Origin: a virus
Virus record (IMG/VR): IMGVR_UViG_3300006919_000043
Span: 1 to 64,000 of that record
Strand: one strand, 5' to 3'
DNA: 64,000 nucleotides
A program made the position numbers and the translations under genes. The first letter of the stretch is position 1, and every line of letters begins with the position of its first letter. The notes beneath the pieces were generated by a model. It had not been told where the DNA came from. It was given only the letters and a program-made list of their open reading frames with translations, and did no database searches. Positions 31,515 through 43,900 of this stretch are shown here, one piece after another.

Positions 31515-32861
31515 ACGCTGTTGTAGTGTAGTCGGCATTTGTAGTCCTTTCAACCCGAACATCTCCACCTGTGGGAATTTGTTTGATTTTGGCTTACGAA
31601 GCCACGGATATAAAGTGTAGCCACTGTCTAACGCATCTTTGATATATTCCTCTAATGGTTGGTTCTTATCCTTAGCATACATGTAGTTAGACAGTATAGA
31701 TGGTCCGGAATGTTCCCTGCCTAAGCGCAAAATACCACGCTGGAAATCATCGTATGTTCTCCCCAACTGCTGTAAGCCCGTAGCACCATAATCCATATCA
31801 CGGGATATGTAAGGCGGATCTAGATACAACAGGTCGGTGGGTCGTAACAAATCACCGATGTCTAACGCATTACCCTGTGTAATATCCACGCCTTTGTAGC
31901 GTGGTGCGTAAGCATCGAGATTTATTTTACGACTCATAAAAGGAAAAGCACGGAAGTCCTTTGCTTTCTTTTTCTCCGCTTCACTGAACCCATCCCACGA
32001 ACCCTGTGCGTGGTATCTGTTGAATTGTTCCATAGTGGCTTGACTGTTATCTCGGAATTTTTGGTTGGGGTATCGGCCTTCTGTATATGGCACACGATAA
32101 TCGCCTTCAAAATTCTTCATGGGCACTTCTTTGCCTTTCTCGTTCATTTCGGTGCGACCCTGCCAATCTGTGCCTCTCCAATCGGTGCGGAAACTTGCTA
32201 AGTTATTTCCTACAAACAAGCGAGCCATTCTCAACATTTCCTCATCGGTCATGTCCTCTCCATGCACATCACGCCTCATTCTCAAATGGTTCAATTCGGC
32301 AAAGTTATCATCTAACTCCTGTTGATTTTGAGGAATTACTACATCACCCATGCCTCTCTTGGCCTGTCTATGTATGTTCACTATATCGGGATTCATGTCA
32401 TTAATCAGCCCAGTGCCACGATTCATACCTAACACGAATGAACCACTACCACCCATAGCCTCAACGGGTCTATCCCATTCACCTAACTTTGATGCCATTA
32501 CACGAAACTTAGGCATCTCACTGGTCTTACCCCCCTCCCAATTGATGAAACTTGTGAGCATATTGTTTTCCGAATCAGTAAATCCTCTCATAGCATCAAA
32601 GATAGGTTGAGGGTCTTGTCCGGCCAGCACTGCGTTACGCATAGCCATGAGGGGCGTTCCCTCACGCCTACCAATAGAACCCTCTCTTTGCGCCTTTGTG
32701 GGCTTGAAAGGCGGGGCTGGTAGTGCTTGCCCTTCTTCTGTGAGTAAGCGCAAGGATTCGACAATCATAGGGTCTAATTCGTCTATGTCCTCATACTCAA
32801 CTCCGTTGAATACAATACCTTTCATGATCGACCACGCTTCGGAGAACGCATCACGATTCAT
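31506..32861 (-). CDS. Dam-like (D12 class) DNA adenine methyltransferase, 451 aa
   Basis: The start is ATG at 32861, with GTGAGG 9 nt upstream; an in-frame GTG at 32876 is the alternative. The SAM-binding motif AMGGSGSFVLG (~134-144) comes well before the catalytic LYLDPPYIS (~346-354), the order of D12/Dam N6-adenine methyltransferases. A ~100-residue stretch between them is longer than in Dam and may hold the target-recognition domain. It is the last gene of the late operon. With the beta-class enzyme at 25410 this gives two DNA methyltransferases and no nuclease. Confidence 0.82.
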   Translation of the reverse strand: MNRDAFSEAWSIMKGIVFNGVEYEDIDELDPMIVESLRLLTEEGQALPAPPFKPTKAQREGSIGRREGTPLMAMRNAVLAGQDPQPIFDAMRGFTDSENNMLTSFINWEGGKTSEMPKFRVMASKLGEWDRPVEAMGGSGSFVLGMNRGTGLINDMNPDIVNIHRQAKRGMGDVVIPQNQQELDDNFAELNHLRMRRDVHGEDMTDEEMLRMARLFVGNNLASFRTDWRGTDWQGRTEMNEKGKEVPMKNFEGDYRVPYTEGRYPNQKFRDNSQATMEQFNRYHAQGSWDGFSEAEKKKAKDFRAFPFMSRKINLDAYAPRYKGVDITQGNALDIGDLLRPTDLLYLDPPYISRDMDYGATGLQQLGRTYDDFQRGILRLGREHSGPSILSNYMYAKDKNQPLEEYIKDALDSGYTLYPWLRKPKSNKFPQVEMFGLKGLQMPTTLQQRLF

Positions 32862-32872
32862 AAACCAACGCC

Positions 32873-33034
32873 TCACTTTTTCGTATGCCTAAGACCCGAC
32901 CAGCATATCTCTTGTAATTCGGCATCATCTTCAAAGATAGTGAAATTCAATTCATCGGTGTTAATTGTATCATAAGCAATCCAAGTCACAATAAAGCCAA
33001 CTATCATTCCACCTACAAACAAATATCCTATCAT
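32873..33034 (-). CDS. small single-pass membrane protein, 53 aa
   Basis: A short gene between the methyltransferase and the basic protein. ATG at 33034 overlaps the previous stop (ATGA), and its TGA overlaps the GTG at 32876. Residues ~3-20 (YLFVGGMIVGFIVTWIAY) form one clear membrane helix, followed by an acidic tail with one Cys. Its place late in the virion operon suits an egress or membrane-disturbing role like a holin, but nothing specific shows this. Confidence 0.6.
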   Translation of the reverse strand: MIGYLFVGGMIVGFIVTWIAYDTINTDELNFTIFEDDAELQEICWSGLRHTKK

Positions 33035-33306
33035 CTATCTCTCGCCACCCTTTGTCCACCTGCACCTAATTGCCTTCGCATCTTAGGTCTTGCGCCCGAA
33101 CCGCTACCTCTCTTCTTACTTCTCTTGTATCGGTTCGCTGTTCGCTTGGATTTGTTCTTGCGTGATACACCCCACGCCCTTCTTTTTGCCTGTCGTTCAG
33201 CACGGCCTGTGAGAGTATTCTTAGAATAACCTCTAAAATTGCCTTTAATTACTGACCATCCGACATCTGCGGCACGCTTTTCAACTTGGGATTTGCGTTC
33301 CGCCAT
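33031..33306 (-). CDS. highly basic protein, 91 aa
   Basis: ATG at 33306 with GGTGAT just upstream. The product is rich in Arg and Lys, especially residues 30-75 (SRKNKSKRTANRYKRSKKRG), with no acidic patch after the first ~15 residues. It probably binds DNA or RNA; in a late operon a DNA-condensing virion protein is plausible. Its first 58 nt overlap the end of the zinc ribbon gene in another frame. Confidence 0.6.
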   Translation of the reverse strand: MAERKSQVEKRAADVGWSVIKGNFRGYSKNTLTGRAERQAKRRAWGVSRKNKSKRTANRYKRSKKRGSGSGARPKMRRQLGAGGQRVARDR

Positions 33307-33485
33307 ATATCACCGCACGATGGACATTCCCATAAAAATATCCTATCACGACTACCCGCATAGAACCCATTTATGCGTATTGCCAGCACTTCGGAATTAC
33401 AGGATTTGCATACTTGTGTTACCTTAGACTTGTATGTTCGTGACTTTATACCAATCAAATCTAAATCCACTTCAATACCCCGCAT
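33249..33485 (-). CDS. zinc-ribbon protein, 78 aa
   Basis: The product has CKSC near residue 26 and CPSC near 54, a zinc ribbon with 24 residues between the pairs. No good Shine-Dalgarno precedes ATG 33485, but its start overlaps the end of the tail gene by 14 nt, so coupling is likely. The tail overlaps the basic protein by 58 nt. Role in the virion or in transcription unknown. Confidence 0.55.
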   Translation of the reverse strand: MRGIEVDLDLIGIKSRTYKSKVTQVCKSCNSEVLAIRINGFYAGSRDRIFLWECPSCGDIWRNANPKLKSVPQMSDGQ

Positions 33486-34587
33486 GTGTGTAAGTTACTT
33501 GAACCAATTGGGATGGCATATTCACCAGCGTAGTTATCACTTTACCCGAAACGGAATAGTCAACTCCTTCGGTCAAAAGCCCACCGGAAAAAGGGTCGGG
33601 ATTTTCTATTGAAATTAAATGTAAATTGTTGACTTGAGATAATAGTGGTTCAAAGGCCAGTGGTGCTATCGGACCGGCTTGAGCAGGGGTGGTAATGTGT
33701 TCCTTTTCCATTCGATGAACCGGTGTTATTTGATACGAACCACCATTACCTACACCCACCGCTTGGTCGGACTGGAAAAACAAATGCGTTTGCCCAGCCC
33801 CATGTGGTTGAGTATTGCTTGGTGAATGCCCTGTCGGATCTCTCGTATAGAACATACCAAGTCCGGCTATCGGTAAGTTTCCAGCGTTCAATGCTGGTGT
33901 CAAAGAATAATCATTCAATGGATCTGTTCCAGCACCGCCAGCATTCACCAACTTAGTCAACGGTATCGGACCACCACGAATGAACATGCGCTTATCTTCT
34001 ATGGCGGCTACATTCAAAGGATTAGCAAAGGTAACACGCACTGCACCCAACACAACTGATTGTTTGACAAGGTGTGAATACGGCATCTGTGGATATACAC
34101 CAGTGCTTATGTCAACAATATCTCCACAAACCAAACCAATGTTGTTGCTGTTTTGTATTTCGGGGTCAACTATCACAAGAACCCAGCATTCTTGGTTTGC
34201 TTGTGTTGGTAAAACCATACCTGCGGCATTGAACCGTGAATTGTAATAACTCGCTGTGTCAATGTTGAAAGCGTTAGCCGAGCCAACATTGTAAAAACAG
34301 CCGTCAAGACAAGCCACACCTTGATCGACAAAGATTGAGTTAGTGCCACCACCACTGTTTGGTCTTACCACACAATTTCCAACAAGTGGATTATTCCTAT
34401 CACTACCACCACTATCTTGAGAATAGTTTGTTAGCGTTATGGGCACAACCCCGTTGTGAATACCACGCTCAACCATGTTGGTTAGTGTGGCTGATGATAG
34501 GACATCTGTATCTCGCAAGCCATCGGCTTGCCATGTAGCACCTGTTCCCGTCTTTTCGTGCCCTTCATTCAGTCCTGTCGTGCCCAT
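33472..34587 (-). CDS. tail/baseplate-associated structural protein, 371 aa
   Basis: ATG at 34587 with AAGTGAGAT upstream. The sequence is Gly/Asn/Thr-rich with many beta-forming stretches, as in phage fibre and baseplate proteins, and it follows the giant tail genes in the same operon. No catalytic motif. A region around 140-190 (WVLVIVDPE, GAVRVTF) resembles the collar part of baseplate wedge proteins only in general character. Function inferred from place and composition. Confidence 0.5.
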   Translation of the reverse strand: MGTTGLNEGHEKTGTGATWQADGLRDTDVLSSATLTNMVERGIHNGVVPITLTNYSQDSGGSDRNNPLVGNCVVRPNSGGGTNSIFVDQGVACLDGCFYNVGSANAFNIDTASYYNSRFNAAGMVLPTQANQECWVLVIVDPEIQNSNNIGLVCGDIVDISTGVYPQMPYSHLVKQSVVLGAVRVTFANPLNVAAIEDKRMFIRGGPIPLTKLVNAGGAGTDPLNDYSLTPALNAGNLPIAGLGMFYTRDPTGHSPSNTQPHGAGQTHLFFQSDQAVGVGNGGSYQITPVHRMEKEHITTPAQAGPIAPLAFEPLLSQVNNLHLISIENPDPFSGGLLTEGVDYSVSGKVITTLVNMPSQLVQVTYTHAGY

Positions 34588-34928
34588 TATCTCACTTCCA
34601 TTACTACATCTATTCTTACTTCATTGGTAGCGTTCTTACTTATTGGTATGAAAGAGGATCTAAACGCTGGGTCGTCTAACGGTGTGCTACCGTGTATCAC
34701 GACTTCTTTGATTGATTGCGAAGATACTTGGTCGGTTCCAAATATTGCATTGACCGATATGGTTCTATCATCAACACGCTGAACCACAGGCGTTTTAGTC
34801 AATGCAACATTACCTACACCGTTGTTCCTTCTTGACGCTTCTCCACCTGTTGTTCCAAGACTCATGTTTTTCATAAGAGTCTGTAAATGGTCTGTTAATT
34901 TTGCTTTTATTGAATCTAATATTGGCAC
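34587..34928 (-). CDS. small baseplate-type protein, 113 aa
   Basis: GTG start at 34928, overlapping the stop of the giant gene as TAGTG, with a perfect GAGGTGAGAT upstream. Helical N terminus, then a beta-rich half with VQRVDDRTISVNAIFG. It may be a tail-tip or baseplate assembly protein. Not recognised. Confidence 0.5.
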   Translation of the reverse strand: MPILDSIKAKLTDHLQTLMKNMSLGTTGGEASRRNNGVGNVALTKTPVVQRVDDRTISVNAIFGTDQVSSQSIKEVVIHGSTPLDDPAFRSSFIPISKNATNEVRIDVVMEVR

Positions 34929-37900
34929 TATCTCACCTCGTAAAACACCGACTTAGAATGACCCAGTGGGTCTGCCCTGTTAGAACTTACCCTAAATTCT
35001 GCCCCATCGGGTATGGTTACTAAATTATTGGCTGTAAGCGTGAATTGAAGAACCGATACTGGGTCAACTGCTACCACCCCAACAAATTGCCCATCGGTCA
35101 AATACACACGGTCATTGGCTTTTATTCGTGTTCTCACATCAACACCATTGACCGCAATAAACGGTGTTGTATTAGCGTTTATACCACCGTTCTTTAGCAC
35201 ACCAGTAAGACCACCCTTGACACCAATAGCACCCAACTGACTGGTTTGCTCGGTGTTTCGCCACCTACCACCAATCAACAGCCTGTTGTTAAGGACAAGC
35301 CTTGTCAATATTCTTTGTGCTGATAGTATGCGAACAGTGTCCGACATACTTACTGATACTTGTTCACTAAATTCTCCCGTTGGTTTCTCACTGGTGGTTT
35401 GTAATGAAGATAATATATCCGCCAACAATCCTTCAATACCCTTTTCATACTGTCCTATGACCATAGATGTCATTCCGGTAGTGCTATCGTGCGTTGTTTC
35501 AAACACAGCGAACAGTCCTTTGATACCTTCATTTGTAAAGTCCACCGCTATGATTTCACCGGGTTCAATATGGCTGGCACTTACTAAACCATCAACCTTA
35601 ATGAGCGAAGCACCTTGCTCACTTCTATTCATAATTCTCTTAGCCATTTTCTTTGCTACGGAGTTAGATGTCAAACCGGCTACAATATTTGTTGAAGTCC
35701 TTGTTACGCCTTCTTCATTACCAGTGCCGCCCATTTGTTTTATTTTCTCTAAATCTTTTATCTCGGAACGCACCTTTTCATTCTCCGCCAACCTTTCACC
35801 TTCAACAATAACATGGTTAGCCATTTCTAACATAGCACTTATCTCTATGTTTTGAGGACCACTACTTGTTCCAAGTCGCTTCTCCTTTGCTACAAAGGCA
35901 TCGTTTGAATACAATATAATTCCGTTGCTATCCATTACCAACTGCTTGTCGTCAAACTGGGATAGCGTTCTCAAAACCTCCATCAAACCAACACCATTGA
36001 CATCTCGATCTGTAAATACACTGCTATGTTCAACGGTGGCATACAATGAAGGGTGTGCGTTCAAATACGCTTCTTGTGATTGTCCACCCATAGACCCACC
36101 CAAATCAGTAACAAGAGCATTTTCAACAACCTTTTGCGATAATACCGACTCATAAGGTAGTAAATCGGCACCGGCAATTGTTTGTTCAACATCTTTCAAT
36201 AACATCAAAGCGGCATCACTGGTTCTTACACCAACGCTCATGTAGTGTGCAAGCCTAACATATCCATCTAAAGAAATACCGGAGTCTGCCAGTGAGTTTT
36301 CTTTTAGGTTACGGAATTTCAATGTGTTGTCAACAGCACCCGATACTCTCCACCGGTTTCTTGCGGCATCGAGTAAATATGGGGAGAAGTGATTTGACGA
36401 AAGAGCCTTACCATCAACATATACAGTGGTTAAACCGCCTGTTCCCGGCTTGCGTATGTAAGACAATGAACCCTCTTTGTTTCCATCGTTTAGCACAAAA
36501 CGCTGGGGAGTTAGCATTGTGAAGTCCGAAGGTTCGTAATGACCCAAAGCACGATATGAGAGTGCTGTGGATATTGGTGTGTCATTAAGTGTGTTTGTCG
36601 CCTCCCACTTTTCAGCCTCATAACCAGCCATCGTGATAGCATTATCAACAAACGAAGGCAACACTACCAGCGAATGCCTTGATGGATATGTATTCGCTAT
36701 TGTGGATTTTACAGTAATTGATGCGTTCTTTCCAAATATTACCTCCCTACCGGACAAGTCGTTAATCGAAAGACAATCTCCGGTTGAATTATAAACAAAG
36801 AAATGGTTTTCATCTCGGCTGTTGTAAAATAATGACCCACTCAAACCAATAATAACCAGTGAACCCGAATATGGGAAGCCTGTTGCATCTTCAACAACTA
36901 ACATATTCCCAGCATCAACTTTGATGGTAGTCCTTGAGCCAAGCGTAGTCATTGTATGATCTGGTTGGGCACGCACAGCAATCTCATCGTTTGCCATTCT
37001 CAAATACGGTCGCATTCTCTTGAATTGATTTGTATAATTCAATCCCGTTTGCACTTCTGTTTGTGATACAATATCACCACCACCGGGGTGTGTGCTTTGA
37101 GAATATCTTGCATCAATCTTGGTGTCTAATTGTCCGTCTTGATTTCGTCTTGCCGCATCGGATTTGAAGTGTTGAAGCATGTTAGCACTGGGTATTAGAT
37201 GCCAAACTTCATTTCGATTGTTCCCATCCGGCCATGTCATGACTGGTGATCTATCTTCACTTGCTGTAATAGGTTCAATGTTACCATAGGTTTTGTTGCT
37301 GTTTAACTCAAACATGCCGTATCTCTTATCACGGGTGAATGGCTGGTGGGTGTTACCCGTTTGCGACAGTGTGCTAAACCCACCAAGCAACCATCCGTCT
37401 TGACCCAAATCAATGCCACCACCTTGTTGCCTTGACGACCAGCCAAAGACTTTCAATGGCCTTACCATACGCATGATGTAGTGTGCTTCTTTACGCACTG
37501 GTTGTAAAGTCGCTGACGACTGTGGTGCATTGAATCCAGTGTTGCTAAGGGCACCGCTTATATCTCCAACTGGCGTAATTGAGCGAACCCTGTTACTGTT
37601 TTCTTCATACTCTAACCATTCTCGCTTCAAAATATACACACCACCCCACGGTGGTAAATCACCACAGCCTCTTACAGCCCAATGGTCTTTTATGTATTCA
37701 GTAAAGTTAGATACTGTATCGCTCAATGTTGGACTACCTAGATCGGCTTTACCATTCAAAATCCATTCGGGATAAGATGTCCTTTGGTTAGTGCCCAATC
37801 CATCCGGACCTCCGTATGTTCGTTCAAAGGTCGAAGCATTGGTTCTTGATGAACCAGCGTTCTTTGACATAACAGTTTCAGTAACATAAGATGGAGTCAA

Positions 37901-40900
37901 TGGGAATTGCTGTCCTACCGCTAAATCACTGTGTAAAGAAACAGCCTTTGTGCTGGTAACAAGATATTCTTCATTCTTGTTGTCTTTCCTTTCGCTATTA
38001 GTTTCGACAACCATACCAAGTCTTGGCGATAAGTCGGATTGGACTTGTCTGTGATCGGCTATCTCGGATAATGGAATTGGCATTACGCCTCTTTCAGCAC
38101 TTGTTCCGCCCGTAGCGTCTTTCATGTTTAATGACCGACCCCAATTGTTGGCTGGATAGTGGATTAAATCTCCACTGCTTTGAGCATTGTCTGTTGGGTG
38201 TGCGTTGATATGCAGGTTGTTTCCTTTAGGTGTGGCTTGACTAATTGGATCGGAACCTTTATTCAACACTTTAGCATGTAAGAATTTAGCATTCGCACCT
38301 GTTAAATCCGTTTTGTTTGTTCTTTCAGCAGTGATTATACCTGCTGGCATCGCTTTGGGAGATACCATACCTAAACTTTCAATTTCTAATGTCCTACCCA
38401 TACCGACCTTTCTTTCCTTTGGAGTCCACTTATCGTTAGACAACCTTGTGTAGCCTTGTAAATCAAATGCTTCGTTAGTGTGTTCGCTCATTACTACACC
38501 AATAGGAACGGTTCTATGTATTCCATCATTCAGTGCTGATGTTTGCCAATCGCCACCAACAGGCAATTTGTTCATGGTGTCATGTATTCCTCCGTCAAAC
38601 CTACCCGAAGCCTGTATCTTTTGTTGATTGACGGCATCAACATTGGGCTTACCGGCAAGCATGTTCAAAGCATCGCTACCGCTTCGGAAACCAAAGGCTC
38701 TTACTGGCAACCTACGACTCCAATCAACAGCAACCATAGGATTTCTTACTGATGTTACCTCATTCCAAACATCATTGTTTTGACTATTATCCATGTCCAA
38801 AATAGAACGGAGAATGTTCTTTGTTGGGTTTAAGCCATCACCTATGCCCTCACCACGACTCTTTCTCCTTGTGTAACCGTAGTAAGAAAAGTGTGGTCGC
38901 AATTCAAGTGTTCCTTCGGCTTCATTAATACCATCATGCCCCATCAAAACTGCACCTGCGGCTCTTTGACCCAAAACACTGCCGTGCCCTGCGGCAAGGA
39001 GTCCGTTGTAGCCGTAATTCTGTAACCACTGGAACGCATATAGCCTCTCAAACGGCATAGAAACCTTTGGTGTTCCTTCTTGTTGGTTTCCACCCGCCTC
39101 AACATTTGCATTTCTTAACATCAAGCCCCGTAGTGGAGGACTGTTGATACCCTTCGGCATACCTGCACTTCTATACCGGAATGTCATGTAATGCTCACGG
39201 CTTGTGCCAAACAGTGCAGGGTGGCTATACTCCGCAAGCCATGTGCATAGGAAAGCATCGGGGGTAGCACCGGAGTTAGTGCCATCAGCCTTGACTAAAG
39301 CCAAGTCATTGTGTTCAGCATTTCTATCAAAATCACTTGACGATGCCAAGACTTGTCTTTTTGGTATTGGTGAAGCGGAGGCATTCACAAGATCTGGGTC
39401 ATGTGCTATAAGAGGCGGCACCGTTCCTAACTCCGTTCCTACACGGGGTTGTAACCAACCAGCAGGGTGTCCATAATATGTGTTAGTGCATCGGATTTGC
39501 AGACCGCCGCTTTCTTTCTTTTGGAAGTTTTGTAAAGAAGGCTGTGGGCGACCGCCCATCAATAAATACTGACTTACGATAAAGCCATTTAATGTAAATT
39601 CTTCACCTGCGTTGTGTCTATTTCCTACAACTCTTGATGTTGCTAAATCTAAAGCCACAGCCGCATTGTGAGAGGCATTACCATACCCACCAAAATTCTG
39701 TAATTCTTTTCCTATAACGCCTTGAACAAAGTGTTGTTGTTCTTTAGCACCTTCTGTGTTAGTGTGTTCTTGACCCGGTGCGAATAAAATGTCATAGTTA
39801 TCTTTTGGCGCACTACCGAAATACTGATGATGGCGAGGCAAAGTGTTATTTTTGATTTCACCATGTGGTAATCCATCAGCCGAGAAAGAACCTGCGTTAG
39901 AAGAATGACCCCTTACTTCTAATGTATCAAGATAATAAGATGTTGCACCTTGATTGCTATTTGCTGATTGGAAGCCCCAGTGTTTGTTCTCGGACTCGGC
40001 TTCAAACATCAAGGAATAAGCCGAACCACTTGACCGATGCAATTGCCTACGCATAGAAATTGGTGTTCCTCTTACCGTCATTGGCGTTACGAATGAATGC
40101 CCCTGCCTACCAAATCTAATTCGGTGGTGTGCTAATTTGTATGGTGCTAAACCTGCATTACCATCAAGCACTGAACCCCTTTCCACATGATCTGATAATC
40201 TATGAGATGCAAACAGTCGTGTGGTGCCGCTTGGTTTAGCACCGGGTGTATTGTTCAAGTCTAAACCAAATTTGCTGGTCAAAGTATCGTGAAGAATACG
40301 AACAGGATGGAAATGGAGAACCATATCGTTTGTGTCAAACTGTGAGGCTTCGTCTATTGTTGAATATGGACTTAGCCCAGCCTCAATTACCCCCGCTTTA
40401 TCGGGTCTTGGTATGCTCAAACCACCCATTCCCCAAGATAAGTGTCGCCATGCTTGCACCCTATCATGACCGGAATATACAATTATGTTACCCGGTATCT
40501 CATCTTGACTTGGCAAGCGCAATTGCAGGTTCGATTCTATACCACTGTTTGGAGATGAAGGCAGTGTAGTTTCTTGTTTGGTTGCAGGATCTATTCGTGA
40601 TTGTTTGTAATTGTAATCTCTAATGACTGTGCCAAAAGGTGAGCCACCTTCAAGAATTAACTGGGCACCAGTATCGTCAACTACTGGTAGTGAATCAAAG
40701 ACCATTTCTTCATTTGGTATCTGTAATCCTTTGATTTGTTCAGTGTTGACATCCCTTACAATTCTATATGGCCTATGCACATACCCAGCGTTAAGGTGCG
40801 GTTGTCCGTTTGTTGATGTTAATGTTGACAAAACGCCCGATTTCAAACTATATTGACGCAGTGCTTGATGTTTGTCTATATCACCCGTTGTCATGTTTGT

Positions 40901-43900
40901 AAATTCGGTGTGTTCATCAGCGTTTCCGTCACGCAACTCGGAGAATCGTGAATCTAAAACCCCACCATCTTCAAACGCAACTTTCCATTTACTCGTTTCT
41001 TTACCTTTGAAAAGCATCTCACCGTGTCGAAGCGTGGTGGCGACATTTTGGGTTAATGTTATTGTCGGTGTCGCACGGAACAAAAGTGTGTCTGTTGGTA
41101 TATCTTCAACAAGACTGGAAAACAGTAATCGTGAAAATGTAACACCGTTGACTACTCTTTCATCTAACACACCACTAATGACACCATACAATTTACCTTG
41201 AGAATCAACTAATTGACCCAAATTCCCTACGGTTCGGTTGACATAATCCGTCAATTCCATGTCGCCGCCAAAGGTTTGATTGTCAATACTTTTGATACCT
41301 ACACTGGATTTCACAACCAAATGTCTGTTAGTCGTAGCGTGTTCAGTGGTATAGGATTGTAATGTGCTTGTAGCATTTTCATAATCCATCGTTGGCTTAT
41401 ACAATGACATCCCTTTAGTCAAACTTGTTTGGTTAGTGCCGGGTGTTAGGTTCTCAAGGTTGGCGGGATCGCCAAATGTAAGTGACTGTGGCGTAAGTGA
41501 TTCTCCGTATATTGGTTCACCGGGTGTTAATCTTAAATTAACATTTTCAACACCACTCATTCTGTAAGTATGGGTGCTGGTGCTTAGGTTGCTTGCTAAT
41601 GATATTGTCCATTGACTGGTTTTTCTTGTTCTAAGACCAAACTGATAAGGCACTATTGTCAAACCAATTTGGTTTTGTTCAGCAAGGGTTATTCGTGTTT
41701 TTGTTACGCTTGATACCGTGCCCACTTCCGTTCCAGTATTTGTTTCTAAGATAGCACCCGGAACAACCCCTATTTGCCTTAAATCTTGCATAATTGTGTT
41801 AGGCTCAAATTCCAACTGTGTGGTTGACAACTGCGGAACAACAGTGCCCGCACCTAAACCCATAGAAGCCTGTGACATAAAAGCGTTAAGAGGCCGAGAA
41901 TAAGATGTTTGTTGAATTTCCGATATTGTTCCAATGTATGCCGGTGTGTATAACACTTGACCATTAGCCAAACCTTGATTGGTTGCTGAATGTAGCACTA
42001 TTGTTGTAGTGTTGACGCTTTTCACAATTCCTAACAATATGTTGGTTTGACCTGCGACTTTGTATAGAGGTTCGCCTACCTTGATACGGTCGCCATACTG
42101 ACCTGCTGATGTTGGATCAGTGGTTCCGAAACCAGTGTTCACTGTAATTGTGTCCGAGCCGTTAAATGAATTGACTGTAACGCCTGTGCTATACAATGTG
42201 TGTGTTGAATATATCCTTTCACCTTCATGAAACAACAAGTTAGGATCAGTGTTCGCCACTGCTATGGTGTTTATGTCTTGCTGACTACTTGGCTCTATCG
42301 CATTACCGGATTCTGCATAAATTAGACAACCATTATTCGATATACCCGGTGCGTATCGCTTTACAATATTTGTTATAGGTATTGTTCCAATTAAAGCATC
42401 ATTATCCTTTCTAACTTCATCTCCTTGATTGAAAACAGCATTCGCTTCACCACCTTCTTGGTCGGCCACTATTGTGCTTAAATCCCCAACTGAATGGCTA
42501 TTACCGCTTGGGTTTGGGTTGAATGTTCTGCCTTGTGTTCGGTAATGATGAGTGCCGACATTCATACTACTGTCTATGTTTTTCGGTCCTACTGCTCTTA
42601 AACCCGTTGGTGTAATTTCGCTAATAGATGATATTGTTCCTATTTCAACAGCATCGGAATTGTAAATTTTGTCGCCATCTTCAAAATGGGCTTTGATGGT
42701 GGTTGAAGGTGTTAAGACTGGAATACTTGTGCCGGTTGTTATGTTGGCATTGGCAGAAACCACACAGTTTGTGCTGAACGGTCCGGCTGTGTCCAATTCG
42801 GTGCCGTGTTCATTGTCTGTAATATACAAGGCATCGTTATTGATAACTGCGTTATCTGCTTGATTGGTTCCTCGCCATTGATACGGATCGATTTCGCTTG
42901 AACCCATGATATTGGGTCCGTCGAATGGCATATCGGGTGGTGGCATGTCGGGCATAGTGCATGAGTTAAGACCCTCTATGGAGAATCGAGAATATCCATG
43001 CCCTACGCTGTGAGTTTGAGGCTGTGCCCCCCTTGAATCAGCATTTACATTTGGCAACCCCATGTTGCCTCCATCCATTGGCTTTGCTGTCAAATGCCAT
43101 ACTGGTAAATCAACACCAAGACCTTGAACAATCGGACCTCCGTTTGCTGTTCCCCAATATCCACCACCTGTTGGAGTATCTTGTTCCCATGAAACGACAA
43201 CAGTGTGTTGTTCACTGGTTTCATTATCAATCAAGAATACTGGTTGTGAAGATCCTATATTGATGTGTTCGACATTTCCTACTACTCCGGTAGTCGTTTC
43301 TATTTTCGTAATGTTGAATGAAATGGTTGTTTCGCTGTCTATTTCATATCCATCGTATGTTAGCGTATAGACACTAACTGGTTGACCACCATCATCTTGA
43401 ATTGGTGAATTAGGATTACCTCTAATCGTGCCACGCTTAGGAATGTCGGTTGGCATATTAAGATTGTAACCTGTAAATGTTCGCCTGTTGGGGGTGCCTA
43501 TTTGTAGCATACGCAATAAGCCGCCTCTAACCGGTTGAGCGTTGCTCAAATCCACTGCAATCGGCTCATAGAACCTAATTTCTCCACCTTGTATTTCCAT
43601 TATCTTTCCTATGTATTCATTGTTTAGTGTATATAGGCTGGTGTTTGGTGACAAATAACCACCAATACCGTAATTGAAAGTTAATGTTGTTGTTGAACCA
43701 GCAACATGGTTTCCGCTTACCTGTAATACACCTTGACCAACATCCAAACCAGCACCCCATACCTTAATCGGTGCATTTCCAATACCGCTACCATACGCAC
43801 CATATTGCTTATTGCCGGACATTTTTGTATATCTTGCTCTAAGATACCTACTGACAGAATGCTGGCCTATTTGCCTGTGCCTACTTGAATTGATATGTGA

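Noticed and set aside
35253-35855. Plus-strand frame of 200 codons inside the giant tail gene
   Set aside because: It lies wholly opposite the 3117-aa gene, has no ribosome site and no plausible domain. Long opposite frames are expected from the codon use of such a long gene.
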